Positions 7,354-16,518 of a DNA stretch of 21,728 nt are shown here, one piece after another. Origin of the DNA: Prochlorococcus sp. AG-315-D17 (GTDB lineage: Bacteria > Cyanobacteriota > Cyanobacteriia > PCC-6307 > Cyanobiaceae). Location of the stretch: the NCBI GenBank assembly GCA_003283685.1, contig QBWD01000014.1:1-21728 (forward strand), read 5' to 3'. Position numbers and translations under genes: made by a program. How positions within the stretch are numbered: position 1 is the first letter of the stretch; each line of letters begins with the position of its first letter. Below the pieces are notes generated by a model. It did not search any database. It saw only the letters and a program-made list of their open reading frames with translations, and was not told the DNA's origin.

Positions 7354-7490
7354 CTAATTACCATACTTGACAAGCCATCGCAGAATTATATCTCTCGCAG
7401 ATTGAAACTAAAGAAATAGATCTTTCAGGAACAAAAACAATACACATAAGAAAGCAAATAGAAGCCATTAGAGACCTTGTTAAATTTTGA
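7350..7490 (+). pseudogene. small ORF interrupted by in-frame TGA
   Basis: A frame starting at TTG (7350, overlapping the HNH stop) reads six codons, meets TGA at 7368-7370, then stays open for 39 codons (QAIAELYLSQIETKEIDLSG...AIRDLVKF) to TGA at 7488-7490, followed by a run of eight T. The downstream peptide looks like genuine amphipathic protein, and no ATG or GTG is available to start it. The simplest reading is a small gene with one nonsense change (TGA for a Trp or Cys codon), or a sequencing error. Initiation at ATC or ATT within it is an alternative. I do not recognise the family. Confidence 0.4.
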
Positions 7491-7615
7491 TTTTTTTTCC
7501 TCTCAGGAAATTTTATACTTGCCCTTAATCGAATAATCCCATCACTCGAACTAGAATTAGGCTTTAAACAAGAAGCAATCATCTTCAAAACTATTAACAT
7601 AATACATATGTACTA

Positions 7616-8515
7616 ATGATTGGTGATATTGTCAAGCGAGTCGATCCGCTCCCGGTGAAATCCAAGTTGATCATTTTTGGAGGAGGCTTTAGTGGTCAGC
7701 ACTTAGCAAGTGCATGTAAAGCCTTAGGAAATAAAGTTTTATGCAGTAGGCGAAAGAAGAATAGTAAAGGCGCTGATTTTATTTTTGACAGCAATAACGA
7801 GGAATTACCGAAAGAGATTCTTGAAGATGCAACGCATGTTTTAAGTTGTATTCCACCATCTGCGAAAGGAAAAGATCCTCTATTGCAACAAGTTAAATCT
7901 CAATTATTAAATGCAAAAAATTTAGAATGGGTTGGTTACTTATCTACGACTGGTGTTTATGGAGATTCCCAAGGAGCTTGGGTTGATGAAAACATGACTC
8001 CTAAGCCTAAACAAGCTAGAAGCATTCGTAGGTTGTCATGTGAAAAAGAATGGATAGAAACAGGACTTCCTTTGCAAATTCTCAGACTACCTGGAATTTA
8101 TGGACCAGGAAGATCTGCATTTGAAAGTCTTCTAATTGGAAAAAGCAAAATAATTGATAAGCCTCTTCAGGTTTTTTCGAGAATTCATGTCGATGACATA
8201 GCAGGAGCAGTATTATTTCTCATCAATCTCGCCTCTCAAGGAAACAGACAAATCATTATAAATGTGGCTGATAACTTACCAACCAATAACATTGAAGTAC
8301 TTAGTTATGCCGCAACCTTAGCTGGTAAAACTCTCCCTAAAATAGAGCCTTTTGAAAGTGCAGCAAAATCAATGAGCCCTATAGCTTTGTCTTTTTGGCA
8401 AGAAAATCGAAGAGTCAATAACAAGCTACTCTGTAAAAAACTTGGATACCATCTCATTCACCCTGATTTTAGATTTGGAATGCAAGATTGTTTTAAACAA
8501 TTAAAGATGAATTAA
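7616..8515 (+). CDS. NAD(P)-binding extended SDR protein, YeeZ-like
   Basis: The Rossmann dinucleotide-binding motif GGGFSGQ (residues 22-28) follows a beta strand KLIIF. Then come VLSCIPPS (a strand end near the cofactor), the YLSTTGVYGD segment (108-117), WVDE, LRLPGIYGPGR (157-166) and FSRIHVDDIAGA, all typical of sugar-epimerase-related extended SDRs. The canonical YxxxK catalytic pair is not seen where expected (SIRRLSCEKEW occupies that region), which fits the atypical YeeZ-like subgroup; the enzyme may be non-catalytic or use a different residue. At 299 aa it is normal length. The ATG at 7616 is preceded by a stop in frame. Substrate unknown. The next plus-strand gene is pdxA, separated by about 186 bp, so no operon is implied. 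Confidence 0.82.
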   Translation: MIGDIVKRVDPLPVKSKLIIFGGGFSGQHLASACKALGNKVLCSRRKKNSKGADFIFDSNNEELPKEILEDATHVLSCIPPSAKGKDPLLQQVKSQLLNAKNLEWVGYLSTTGVYGDSQGAWVDENMTPKPKQARSIRRLSCEKEWIETGLPLQILRLPGIYGPGRSAFESLLIGKSKIIDKPLQVFSRIHVDDIAGAVLFLINLASQGNRQIIINVADNLPTNNIEVLSYAATLAGKTLPKIEPFESAAKSMSPIALSFWQENRRVNNKLLCKKLGYHLIHPDFRFGMQDCFKQLKMN

Positions 8516-8701
8516 TTTTATCTTTTTAAAATATCTTTAACAGACGATTTATTTAGAAACTAAGGTAAATCTATTGGATAATTAGAATCTATCGATTCAA
8601 AACCAATATCATAAAGACTTACCTCTGTTGAATAATAGCCAGCTATTAATAAAAGCTTTACTTAAGCAAAAAAATTGACCACAATCAAAACCAATCGCAG
8701 C

Positions 8702-9724
8702 ATGACAACCTTCAAAGAAACCAATGACTATAAAAATTCTATTGTTATTTCATTAGGTGATCCAGCCGGAATAGGAACTGAAATAACTTTAAAGGCTCTT
8801 GGAGCCAAAAGCTTACCTAATAATATGCATCCTTTACTTGTAGGATGTAAAAAGAATATCGAAGAAACTTATAAAAAGTTAATTTCTAAAGGTATAAACC
8901 ATATTCCTAATCCAAATAATCTTAATATTATTGATATTCCTTTAGAAAAGAAATTTATTCCTGGAATAGTAAATAAAGAAACTGGCTCAGCTAGCTTTAA
9001 TTGGCTTTTTCATGCAACTAATATTGTATTACAGAAAAAAGCAAGGGCTCTTGTTACAGCACCTATATCGAAAATTGCATGGCACAAAGCGGGTCACAAA
9101 TTCGCCGGCCAAACAGAGTTATTGAGTAAATTAACAAACACAGATACATCGATGTTATTTACAGCTATATCACCAAAGAATGAATGGAGGTTTAACACCT
9201 TATTAGCAACAACACATATACCTTTTAATAAGATAAAAGTTAATCTCTCTAAAGAATTACTCAGAGATAAATTAGATATATTATTAGCATTCTGTCTCAG
9301 ATTTACGAATAAACCTATTATTCATGTAGCCGGTTTAAATCCACATGCAGGAGAAGAAGGAATGCTTGGTGAGGAGGAAAAGAACTGGCTTATTCCTATG
9401 TTAAAGGAATGGAAATCAAATCATCCAACAGTTGAAATTTCTGGTCCTATCCCTCCCGACTCTTGCTGGATTCCAGCAGCAAATGCATGGACAGGAGAGC
9501 CAAACAATAAGACTCCAGATGGCATCCTTGCTCTATATCATGATCAAGGATTAATACCTGTCAAACTTATTGCTTTCGATGAAGCTGTCAATATAACTCT
9601 TGGACTCCCTTTCATAAGAACATCTCCTGATCATGGGACTGCCCTTGATATTGCAGATCAATTAATTGCCCGAGAAGCAAGCATGATTGCTGCAATTAAT
9701 AACGCCTGGATTCTGTCGAAATAA
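8702..9724 (+). CDS. pdxA: 4-hydroxythreonine-4-phosphate dehydrogenase
   Basis: PdxA oxidises 4-phosphohydroxy-L-threonine with NAD in the DXP-dependent pyridoxal-phosphate pathway; PdxJ uses the product. Family signatures in order: ISLGDPAGIGTE, VTAPISKIAWHKAGHKFAGQTELL (metal-ligand His and substrate contacts), HVAGLNPHAGEEGMLGEEE, ALYHDQGLIPVKLIAF (metal-ligand His) and FIRTSPDHGTALDIA. From the ATG at 8702 it has 340 residues. A TTG at 8675 would add nine residues and echoes the same MTT-K-N pattern (MTTIKTNRS / MTTFKETND), so the ATG is preferred but not proven. It converges on accB with a 17-bp gap. No damage seen. Confidence 0.95.
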   Translation: MTTFKETNDYKNSIVISLGDPAGIGTEITLKALGAKSLPNNMHPLLVGCKKNIEETYKKLISKGINHIPNPNNLNIIDIPLEKKFIPGIVNKETGSASFNWLFHATNIVLQKKARALVTAPISKIAWHKAGHKFAGQTELLSKLTNTDTSMLFTAISPKNEWRFNTLLATTHIPFNKIKVNLSKELLRDKLDILLAFCLRFTNKPIIHVAGLNPHAGEEGMLGEEEKNWLIPMLKEWKSNHPTVEISGPIPPDSCWIPAANAWTGEPNNKTPDGILALYHDQGLIPVKLIAFDEAVNITLGLPFIRTSPDHGTALDIADQLIAREASMIAAINNAWILSK

Positions 9725-9741
9725 ACAACAATATTAAATTT

Positions 9742-10236
9742 TTAGACAGGTTTTACTCGCATTAAAACTTGACCAAATTCTACTGGAGTTCCATTCTCAA
9801 CCAGAATTTCAATGACTTCACCATTAACTTCTGATTCTAATTCATTCATTAATTTCATTGCCTCAAGAATGCATACAGCTTGTCCAACACTAATTCTCGT
9901 TCCAATATCAACAAAAGGAGGCTCTTCTGGTGCAGGCGCCCGATAAAAAGTTCCTACCATAGGAGCTGTGACCTCAAGCAAGTCAGACCTCGATCCAGCC
10001 ACTGAAGGAGGAGGTGTGCTTGGCCCTGGCGGCTCTGCCTTTAACTGAGAAACTGGTAAAGGAATTTGATCAGAGGTGTTTTTCTCAGTAGTTACTACTA
10101 AATCAGATGAAATCCCAATGTTGCGTTTAACCTCCAAGGAAAAGTCTTCCCCCTCTAGTCGAAACTCTTGAATATCGCTCTCAGCTAAAGCTGACAACAA
10201 GCGATGAAGCTCTTCATGATCAAGATTCATAGTCAT
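9742..10236 (-). CDS. accB: biotin carboxyl carrier protein of acetyl-CoA carboxylase
   Basis: Carries biotin between the biotin carboxylase and carboxyltransferase parts of acetyl-CoA carboxylase, the first step of fatty-acid synthesis. The N-terminal helical part (1-40) is followed by a Pro/Ser-rich flexible linker (about 58-82) and the biotinyl domain (85-164) with the lysine in EAMKLMNE (Lys128) and a thumb-like [13 protein letters not shown] segment. 164 aa is normal. The start ATG overlaps the efp stop as ATGA (10233-10236); an ATG two codons later is possible. Translational coupling to efp is likely, and efp-accB is a common bacterial gene order. Confidence 0.96.
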   Translation of the reverse strand: MTMNLDHEELHRLLSALAESDIQEFRLEGEDFSLEVKRNIGISSDLVVTTEKNTSDQIPLPVSQLKAEPPGPSTPPPSVAGSRSDLLEVTAPMVGTFYRAPAPEEPPFVDIGTRISVGQAVCILEAMKLMNELESEVNGEVIEILVENGTPVEFGQVLMRVKPV

Positions 10237-10796
10237 TGTGTTTCTCGCCCTAGATAACTGTCATTTCGAGTATCGACTCGAATCTTCTCACCAACTGAAA
10301 TAAATAGAGGTACCATCACTTGAGCTCCTGTTTCCAAGATTGCAGGCTTTGTACCTCCAGTGGCAGTGTCTCCTTTGACCCCTGGATCAGTTTCTTTAAT
10401 TTCTAAAGCAACTGAATTAGGCAATTCAACCTCTAGAGGTTTTTCATTCCAAGAGATTACATTAACCTCCATTCCTTCTTTAAGATATTTTCTACTTTCA
10501 CCTATTTGCTTAGCAGTTAAACGAGTTTCTTCATAAGTAGTCATATCCATAAAAACAAAATCATCTGAATCCATGTAAGTGTGTTGCAAAGTTGATTTCT
10601 CAAGCAATGCCTGTGGAACCATTTCACCAGCTCTAAAAGTTTTTTCTACGACGCTTCCACTTTGTACTGCTTTTAGTTTTGTTCTAACAAAGGCAGAGCC
10701 CTTGCCAGGCTTGACATGTAGAAATTCAACTACACGCCAAACTGCACCGTCCAACTCAATTGTAGTGCCAGTGCGAAAGTCGTTACTTGAAATCAT
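10233..10796 (-). CDS. efp: translation elongation factor P
   Basis: EF-P binds ribosomes stalled at polyproline stretches and promotes peptide-bond formation. The 187-aa product has the three-barrel layout: a KOW-like N-terminal domain with the tip loop [12 protein letters not shown] (Lys32 at the usual modification position), the middle domain ([14 protein letters not shown]) and the C-terminal OB domain with [16 protein letters not shown] and the closing [13 protein letters not shown]. Full length. First gene of a two-gene unit with accB. The 63-bp spacer upstream separates it from the divergent cyclophilin gene, so both promoters must lie there or inside coding DNA. Confidence 0.97.
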   Translation of the reverse strand: MISSNDFRTGTTIELDGAVWRVVEFLHVKPGKGSAFVRTKLKAVQSGSVVEKTFRAGEMVPQALLEKSTLQHTYMDSDDFVFMDMTTYEETRLTAKQIGESRKYLKEGMEVNVISWNEKPLEVELPNSVALEIKETDPGVKGDTATGGTKPAILETGAQVMVPLFISVGEKIRVDTRNDSYLGRETQ

Positions 10797-10859
10797 TCAC
10801 ACAAAAGATACCTATCGATCATAAGTCTGTGCCAAAGTCATGCAAAACATAGAATTCAC

Positions 10860-11936
10860 ATGGCAAAAAAGATTTGCATTCTGGCCTTGCTTACAATCCT
10901 ATTTTCGTTTGGATCTCCATGGATCAAACCTGCCATTGCAAGCCTTCCTAACGGAAACCGCCTTAAAGACCCTTATGCAATCTTAAGAAATGCTTTACCT
11001 ATAGAACAGAAAGAATTACGTGAATTACAAAACAAATTAGAGGATACAAGCGAGGATCTTAGAGGAAGTAGATGGTCTGCCCTCAGTAAAGCCACATCTA
11101 GAAGTCAATTCTTGGTTAGTAATAAAAAAAATCAAATCCTTGAAGCTATTCCAGAAGAAAATAAGGAAAAAGCTAATCAACTAATATCTGGATTGAAAGA
11201 GAATCTCGATGAACTAAGAGAAGTAGCCAATGAAAAAAATAAATCTTCATTTATAGAAATCAGACAAAAAAGTTTGAATAAAATTGATGACTTGGAAGCT
11301 CTCTTAGTAAATAATGAATTTTCATATAGGATTCCTAGTGAATATGACAATTTACCAAGACTGCTTGGAAGAGCAAATGTAGAAATAAAAACTTCTAAAG
11401 GAAAAATGAATGCAATTATTGATGGATATAATGCTCCATTAACATCAGGAGCCTTTATAGACCTTGCATTAAAAGGATTTTATGATGGATTGCCAATTAA
11501 TAGAGCAGAAGAGTTTTTTATTCTTCAAACGGGTGATCCTAAAGGTGAAGAAATAGGGTTTATAGATACTGAAAATAAAACTTTAAGAAAAGTGCCTTTA
11601 GAAATAAGGGTTCCTGGAAAAGAAGATACACTTTATGGTCAAACTTTTGAAGAAGTTGGACTTTATACAGAAACGCCAGTCCTTCCATTTGCAACTCTTG
11701 GAACAATGGGTTGGGCTCATTCTGATTTGGATTTAAATGATGGTTCTTCTCAGTTTTTCTTTTTCTTATATGAAGCTGAATTAAACCCTGCTGGACGTAA
11801 TTTAATAGATGGAAGAAATGCTGCTTTTGGATACATCATTGAAGGATCTGAAATATTGAATCAGCTTGGAGTGAAGGACAAAATTATTGAAATTAAAGTA
11901 TTAAATGGTTCAGAAAATCTAAAAATGAAAGCATAA
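10860..11936 (+). CDS. secreted cyclophilin-type peptidyl-prolyl isomerase, CYP38/TLP40-like
   Basis: The 358-aa product has a Sec-type signal peptide (basic MAKK, hydrophobic 5-18, cleavage near AIA-S at 27/28), so it acts in the periplasm or thylakoid lumen. Residues about 30-155 form a helical, coiled-coil-rich domain (ELRELQNKLEDTSEDLRG..). The cyclophilin domain covers about 165-355 with FYDGLPINRAEEFFILQTGDPKGEE, a diverged form of the usual FYDGxxFHRVxxGFxxQGGDPxG, and FGYIIEGSEIL. The layout matches the plant CYP38/TLP40 group and its cyanobacterial relatives, which assist photosystem II assembly in plants. Several active-site positions are changed, so chaperone function without strong isomerase activity is likely (inference). 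thiL follows after 12 bp. Confidence 0.87.
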   Translation: MAKKICILALLTILFSFGSPWIKPAIASLPNGNRLKDPYAILRNALPIEQKELRELQNKLEDTSEDLRGSRWSALSKATSRSQFLVSNKKNQILEAIPEENKEKANQLISGLKENLDELREVANEKNKSSFIEIRQKSLNKIDDLEALLVNNEFSYRIPSEYDNLPRLLGRANVEIKTSKGKMNAIIDGYNAPLTSGAFIDLALKGFYDGLPINRAEEFFILQTGDPKGEEIGFIDTENKTLRKVPLEIRVPGKEDTLYGQTFEEVGLYTETPVLPFATLGTMGWAHSDLDLNDGSSQFFFFLYEAELNPAGRNLIDGRNAAFGYIIEGSEILNQLGVKDKIIEIKVLNGSENLKMKA

Positions 11937-11948
11937 TCTCTAATTAAC

Positions 11949-12941
11949 GTGAATACAACAATTGCAGATATTGGAGAGGCAGAGTTACTAAATCGGTTGA
12001 AAAAGTTTATGCGCAATGGGCAGATCAATGATGATACTGCTGAAATCACATCCTTTAATAAAAAATTACTAATTAACACTGATTTAGTAGTTGAAAATAT
12101 TCATTTTTCTGAAGTCACTACTACACCTGAAGATATTGGATGGAAAGCTATTGCAAGCAATGTATCTGATTTGATTTGTAGTGGGTCAGAAAAGATTATT
12201 TCTTTCACTGTTGGTTTAGTTGTTCCCCCTAATACGACCCTCCAATGGGTTGAAGGCTTATATACCGGAATGAAAGCAGCAATGAATGAATTTGGAGGAG
12301 AAATTATTGGTGGTGACTGTTCGAGTGGAACCAACAAAATGGTATCAATTACAGCGGTTGGCGAACTTAGTTCACTAAGACTACATAGAGGAAATGCCTT
12401 GCCAGGTGATTACATAGTTACTAGTGGTCAGCATGGATTAAGCCGGTTAGGTTTAGCTTTATTAACATCTGAGCAATTACCAAATCAAGTCAAGCTAAGC
12501 CGGGATCTAATTAATAGAGCAATAAAAGCCCATCAAAGGCCCTCAGCCCCTCAGAAAGCTCTTAAGACACTCATAGAATGCAAACCAAAATCACTGCCTT
12601 GGAGAGCCGCAGGCACAGATAGCAGTGATGGACTTTTAGCGGCGCTAGAAGGGATTTGTACAAGTAGTGAATGTCAAGCAGTCTTATCAAAATCCTCTCT
12701 TCCAAAAGACCCAGATTGGCCAAAAAATAAAGTTTGGAATGAATGGTGCCTAAATGGTGGAGAAGATTATGAATTGGTACTCAGTTTGCCTAAAGAATGG
12801 GCAAATATTTTTAAAAGCCAATTAAATTCTATTCAAATTATTGGATATATCAAAGAAGGGAAACCGAATATATTTTGGGATAACTTTGAAGAAATTGAAA
12901 GCTCCAATTCTAAAGGATTTCAGCATTTTCAATCATATTAA
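11949..12941 (+). CDS. thiL: thiamine-monophosphate kinase
   Basis: Phosphorylates thiamine monophosphate to thiamine diphosphate with ATP. Recognised by INDDTAEI (27-33, the metal-binding NDD/GDD segment), LINTDLVVENIHF (41-53), DIGWKAIASNVSDL (62-75), GGEIIGGDCSSG and NGGEDYELVLSL near the C-terminus. The usual AAMGA after NVSD is replaced by ICSGS, and the DISDGL segment reads TDSSDGL, both mild variations. At 330 aa it is normal. The start is GTG (11949-11951) with no obvious Shine-Dalgarno site; its position 12 bp after the cyclophilin gene suggests co-transcription. It converges on gap2, with only one base between the two stop codons. Confidence 0.94.
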   Translation: MNTTIADIGEAELLNRLKKFMRNGQINDDTAEITSFNKKLLINTDLVVENIHFSEVTTTPEDIGWKAIASNVSDLICSGSEKIISFTVGLVVPPNTTLQWVEGLYTGMKAAMNEFGGEIIGGDCSSGTNKMVSITAVGELSSLRLHRGNALPGDYIVTSGQHGLSRLGLALLTSEQLPNQVKLSRDLINRAIKAHQRPSAPQKALKTLIECKPKSLPWRAAGTDSSDGLLAALEGICTSSECQAVLSKSSLPKDPDWPKNKVWNEWCLNGGEDYELVLSLPKEWANIFKSQLNSIQIIGYIKEGKPNIFWDNFEEIESSNSKGFQHFQSY

Positions 12942-12942
12942 A

Positions 12943-13965
12943 TCACTTCCATTTTTTAGCTACAATTTCAGCTAAATCAACAACTCTTTGGCTATAACCC
13001 CACTCATTATCATACCAAGCTAAAACTTTAATCATATTTTCTCCTATACACATAGTTAAAGCTTCATCGACAATTGTTGATTCATTTGTACCTGCATAAT
13101 CAGTAGAAACTAAAGGCAAATCTCCATACTTAATTATTCCTTTCATTTCTCCTTCTGACGCTGATTTTAGAATCGCATTCACTTCTTCGACATTTGTTTT
13201 ACGACCCGACTCAAAAACTAAATCTACAGCTGAAACATTTGGAGTTGGAACTCTCATTGCAATTCCAGTCAATTTACCCTTCATTTGTGGATAAACAAGT
13301 GCAACTGCTTTAGCTGCACCAGTCGAAGTAGGAACCAAATTCATAGCAGCTGCTCTTGCTCTTCTTAAGTCTCGGTGGGCATTATCCAGAATCCTTTGAT
13401 CACCTGTATAACTATGAATTGTGGTCATTAAACCTTTATTAATTCCTAATTTCTGATCTAAGACTTTGACTATCGGTGCTAAACAATTAGTCGTACAACT
13501 TGCATTACTGAGAATATCAAAGTCTTCATGACGATATTGATCAGCATTAACACCAACTACAAAGGTCCCAACACCATCTCCTTTACCAGGCGCAGTAAGA
13601 ATGACCTTTTTAGCTCCAATTTGTAAATGCTTACTTGCACCAACATCAGTGTTAAATACACCTGTTGACTCTATAACTAAATCAATTCCCCAATCTTTCC
13701 ATGGAAGATTTAATGGGTTTCGATCTGAATAACATTTGATTGTTTTACCATTAATTTCAAATGTATCCTCAGTATGAGAAATATGAGCATCTTTGATTGC
13801 TCCTAAAATGGAGTCATACTTCAATAGATGAGCACAAGTTTTGGGGTCAGATGTCACATTGATTCCAACGACCTCGATATTTGTGTTCTGTCCTCTACTA
13901 AGCCAACAACGCATAAAATTGCGCCCAATTCTTCCGAAGCCATTAATCGCAACACGCAAAGTCAT
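12943..13965 (-). CDS. gap2: glyceraldehyde-3-phosphate dehydrogenase, Gap2 type
   Basis: Calvin-cycle/gluconeogenic GAPDH that in cyanobacteria uses NADPH or NADH. Rossmann motif INGFGRIGR (8-16); INVTSDPKT (35-43), lacking the acidic residue of NAD-specific enzymes, as in Gap2; catalytic SNASCTTNC (Cys157) and HSYTGDQR (His184); closing [12 protein letters not shown]. 340 aa, intact. The upstream spacer to murC carries a GCGG/CCGC hairpin followed by T5 immediately before the ATG, and a perfect 7-bp inverted repeat about 37 bp upstream, both possible control elements. The 3' end abuts thiL. Confidence 0.96.
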   Translation of the reverse strand: MTLRVAINGFGRIGRNFMRCWLSRGQNTNIEVVGINVTSDPKTCAHLLKYDSILGAIKDAHISHTEDTFEINGKTIKCYSDRNPLNLPWKDWGIDLVIESTGVFNTDVGASKHLQIGAKKVILTAPGKGDGVGTFVVGVNADQYRHEDFDILSNASCTTNCLAPIVKVLDQKLGINKGLMTTIHSYTGDQRILDNAHRDLRRARAAAMNLVPTSTGAAKAVALVYPQMKGKLTGIAMRVPTPNVSAVDLVFESGRKTNVEEVNAILKSASEGEMKGIIKYGDLPLVSTDYAGTNESTIVDEALTMCIGENMIKVLAWYDNEWGYSQRVVDLAEIVAKKWK

Positions 13966-13972
13966 TTAAAAA

Positions 13973-13985
13973 GCGGACAAACCGC
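13973..13985 (-). promoter_or_regulatory. hairpin in gap2 leader next to start codon
   Basis: GCGG (13973-13976) pairs with CCGC (13982-13985) around a 5-nt loop. In the gap2 direction this gives a GC-rich stem, then TTTTT, then AAATG, where the ribosome-binding site would be. It could modulate initiation or act as an attenuator; the stem is only 4 bp. Confidence 0.3.
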
Positions 13986-14001
13986 ATAGTCTATTGGCCG
14001 C

Positions 14002-14023
14002 TGATCATACCTAACGATGATCA
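14002..14023. promoter_or_regulatory. perfect 7-bp inverted repeat, candidate operator
   Basis: TGATCAT (14002-14008) and ATGATCA (14017-14023) flank an 8-bp spacer. This is the size expected for a dimeric helix-turn-helix regulator. It lies 37 bp upstream of the gap2 ATG and about 129 bp upstream of murC, so it more likely serves gap2. Confidence 0.35.
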
Positions 14024-14151
14024 TTTTCTGAGAGATACAGGGGGAAATTGAAGTGTTAAGCAAAGATAAAGCATGAAAAACCTGTAAATTCTTAAAAAAA
14101 TGAGACTTTCTTGTTAGTAATAGTTATCTTTCAATCGATAATCAATAGCAA

Positions 14152-15603
14152 TTGGAAAAAGAACCAGACTTAAAGCCACACTTCCACTTCATTGGCATTG
14201 GAGGTATTGGCATGTCTGCTCTTGCAATGATTCTTGCTAAAAGTGGCTACTCAATATCAGGGTCGGATCAAAAGCAAAGCAAAATACTGAAGGAATTAAC
14301 TGCAAATCAGATAAAAATTTTTCAACATCAAGAAGAAAAGAATATTGAAAATATTTATGAAACCCATAATAAAAATATTATAATTATTCTAAGTTCAGCT
14401 ATATCTAGTTATAATTCTGAGGTGCAAAAGGCTATGCGCTATGGCCTAAAGATAAAACATCGATCAGATATATTAGCCTCACTAATTAATAGTAAGAATT
14501 CACTAGTAGTTTCAGGATCGCATGGGAAAACGACTACAAGTACTTATATAGCGACCCTACTTTCATTAGCCAATAAAAATCCTTCGGCAATTATAGGAGG
14601 AATTGTTCCACATTTTAATAGTAATTATAATTTTGGAGACGGAGAGTTTTTAGTAGCAGAAGCAGACGAATCAGATGGAACATTGATTAAATTTAATCCT
14701 TATATTGGAATCATCACAAATATAGAACTAGAGCATATTGATCATTATAAAAATTTAAAAAATTTATTAATTACAATGCAAAAATTTGGTAAAAACTGTA
14801 GATATTTAATTGCAAATTATGATTGTAATAATATAAGACAAAATATAAAACCTTATGCATGGTACTCAACTAAAACAATTAAGAATATAGACTTTTCTCT
14901 AATCCCTATAGAATCTAATGGATATGAAACTATTGCAGAGTATTATGAGAAAGAAAAATTAGTTGATCAAATAAAAATACCTGTTCCAGGTTTGCATAAC
15001 TTAAGTAATGCAATTGGCTCAATAGCTAGCTGCAGGTTAGCAGGTATTACATTTAAAGAGTTAAAAGAAGGTTTTATAAAATTAAAGTCTCCTAAAAGAA
15101 GATTTGATTTCAAAGGATTATGGAATGACAGAATAATAGTTGATGATTATGCACATCATCCAAGTGAGATTGAAGCGGCTATATCAATAGCTTTCCTTAC
15201 AATTAAGACAAAAAAGCATTCATTTCCAATATCTCCTCAAAGATTAGTATCTATATTTCAACCTCATCGCTTTAGTCGAACAGAGAAGTTTAAAAAAGAA
15301 TTTGCCAAAGCTCTTATTAATTCAGACTTAGTATTTATTATTCCAATTTATGCAGCAGGAGAAAAAGAAATCAAAGGAGTAACTCATAATTTAATAGCAT
15401 CAGAGATACAAAAATTGAAGCCAAGTTTAGAACTTTATACGCCTAATAGTAATCAAGAGCTAATAACTCTCATACAAGAAAAAACAAGGCCAAAAGACAT
15501 AATTTTAAATATGGGTGCAGGAGATATCAATACAATTTCAACAAATCTTTTATTACAACAAAACAATGCCAGATCAAATAAAAAAACTATGCAACTTAAC
15601 TAA
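14152..15603 (+). CDS. murC: UDP-N-acetylmuramate--L-alanine ligase
   Basis: Adds L-Ala to UDP-MurNAc in the cytosolic stage of peptidoglycan synthesis. [14 protein letters not shown] (12-25) binds the UDP part, [11 protein letters not shown] (121-131) is the ATP P-loop, EADESDGT and NIELEHIDH form the central-domain active site, and [11 protein letters not shown] starts the C-terminal domain. The 483 aa are intact. The start is TTG at 14152: an in-frame TAG sits two codons upstream and the next Met is inside the GIGGIGM motif, so TTG is effectively forced. No clear Shine-Dalgarno. The stop overlaps the murB ATG as TAATG (15601-15605), indicating a murC-murB operon. Confidence 0.96.
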   Translation: MEKEPDLKPHFHFIGIGGIGMSALAMILAKSGYSISGSDQKQSKILKELTANQIKIFQHQEEKNIENIYETHNKNIIIILSSAISSYNSEVQKAMRYGLKIKHRSDILASLINSKNSLVVSGSHGKTTTSTYIATLLSLANKNPSAIIGGIVPHFNSNYNFGDGEFLVAEADESDGTLIKFNPYIGIITNIELEHIDHYKNLKNLLITMQKFGKNCRYLIANYDCNNIRQNIKPYAWYSTKTIKNIDFSLIPIESNGYETIAEYYEKEKLVDQIKIPVPGLHNLSNAIGSIASCRLAGITFKELKEGFIKLKSPKRRFDFKGLWNDRIIVDDYAHHPSEIEAAISIAFLTIKTKKHSFPISPQRLVSIFQPHRFSRTEKFKKEFAKALINSDLVFIIPIYAAGEKEIKGVTHNLIASEIQKLKPSLELYTPNSNQELITLIQEKTRPKDIILNMGAGDINTISTNLLLQQNNARSNKKTMQLN

Positions 15604-16481
15604 TGCAATCATTCAACATAAAAAAAAATGTTTCCCTATCTAATTTCACTACTTGGAAAATTGGAGGTCCTGCTGAATGGATATCAGAGCCAAAAAATAC
15701 TGAAGAAATTAAATCTTTAATTAATTGGGCAAATAGCAAAAATATTTATTGCAATATCATTGGAGCAGGATCTAATCTTTTGATCAATGACCAAGGCCTG
15801 GAAGGATTAAGCCTTTGCATGCGCAAATATAAAGGAGCCAAAATAGAGAAAGCTTCTGGGATTATTGAAGCCTATAGCGGAGAGACCCTACCAAACCTAG
15901 CTAGAAAAGCAGCAAGTTCTGGACTTCATGGACTCGAATGGGCAATTGGTATACCAGGGACAATAGGTGGTGCAGTAGTCATGAATGCAGGAGCCCAAGG
16001 TAATTCAATTTCAGATTATCTAGAAAGTATTCAAACTCTTACATTGAAGGGGGAGTTAAGAACTATCAAAGCAATTGATCTCGATTATTCATATCGATCT
16101 AGTCTTCTACAGACAGAACAGCTTATTGTTCTCTCTGCACGTTTAAAACTTAAAACAGGGCATGAAAAAGAAGAAATTCATAGAGTTACTAATGAAAATT
16201 TAAATCATCGACTAAGAACTCAACCATATAAGGCTCAAACTTGCGGAAGCGTTTTTCGCAATCCTGAACCCTTCAAAGCAGCTCAACTAATTGAAGATCT
16301 TGGATTAAAAGGGTTTCGATATGGCGGAGCGGAAATATCCAAAATCCATTCAAACTTTATAATTAATGCTGATAAAGCTTCTTCTTCAGACGTACAAAAA
16401 TTAATCAATTTAATTCAAAAAAAAGTTATAGATTCTTATGGAATATTGCTAAAAACAGAAGTGAAAATATGTGGCTTTTGA
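15603..16481 (+). CDS. murB: UDP-N-acetylenolpyruvoylglucosamine reductase
   Basis: FAD enzyme that reduces UDP-GlcNAc-enolpyruvate to UDP-MurNAc with NADPH, supplying the substrate for MurC. FAD-binding landmarks: TTWKIGGPAE (16-25), IIGAGSNLLI, LEWAIGIPGTIGGAVVMNAGA. Catalytic region: YSYRSSLL, GSVFRNP (general-acid Ser) and the C-terminal LLKTEVKICG (Glu). At 292 aa it fits the short type II MurB class. Its one-base overlap with murC implies coupling. ybaB follows after 37 bp. Confidence 0.96.
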   Translation: MQSFNIKKNVSLSNFTTWKIGGPAEWISEPKNTEEIKSLINWANSKNIYCNIIGAGSNLLINDQGLEGLSLCMRKYKGAKIEKASGIIEAYSGETLPNLARKAASSGLHGLEWAIGIPGTIGGAVVMNAGAQGNSISDYLESIQTLTLKGELRTIKAIDLDYSYRSSLLQTEQLIVLSARLKLKTGHEKEEIHRVTNENLNHRLRTQPYKAQTCGSVFRNPEPFKAAQLIEDLGLKGFRYGGAEISKIHSNFIINADKASSSDVQKLINLIQKKVIDSYGILLKTEVKICGF

Positions 16482-16518
16482 AAATACCCACTAATATCAA
16501 TATCAATAGGAAAATCTT

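Larger units (their letters stand above)
13966..14151. promoter_or_regulatory. divergent spacer gap2 / murC
   Basis: A 186-bp spacer between divergently transcribed genes. Promoters for both must lie here, but boxes are not clear enough to call. Two structured elements are described separately. Confidence 0.45.

Noticed and set aside
7358..7600. 80-codon minus-strand ORF
   Set aside because: Composition looks like the antisense of the plus-strand frame, its N-terminal half has no domain-like pattern, and the plus-strand peptide at 7371-7490 is more protein-like.
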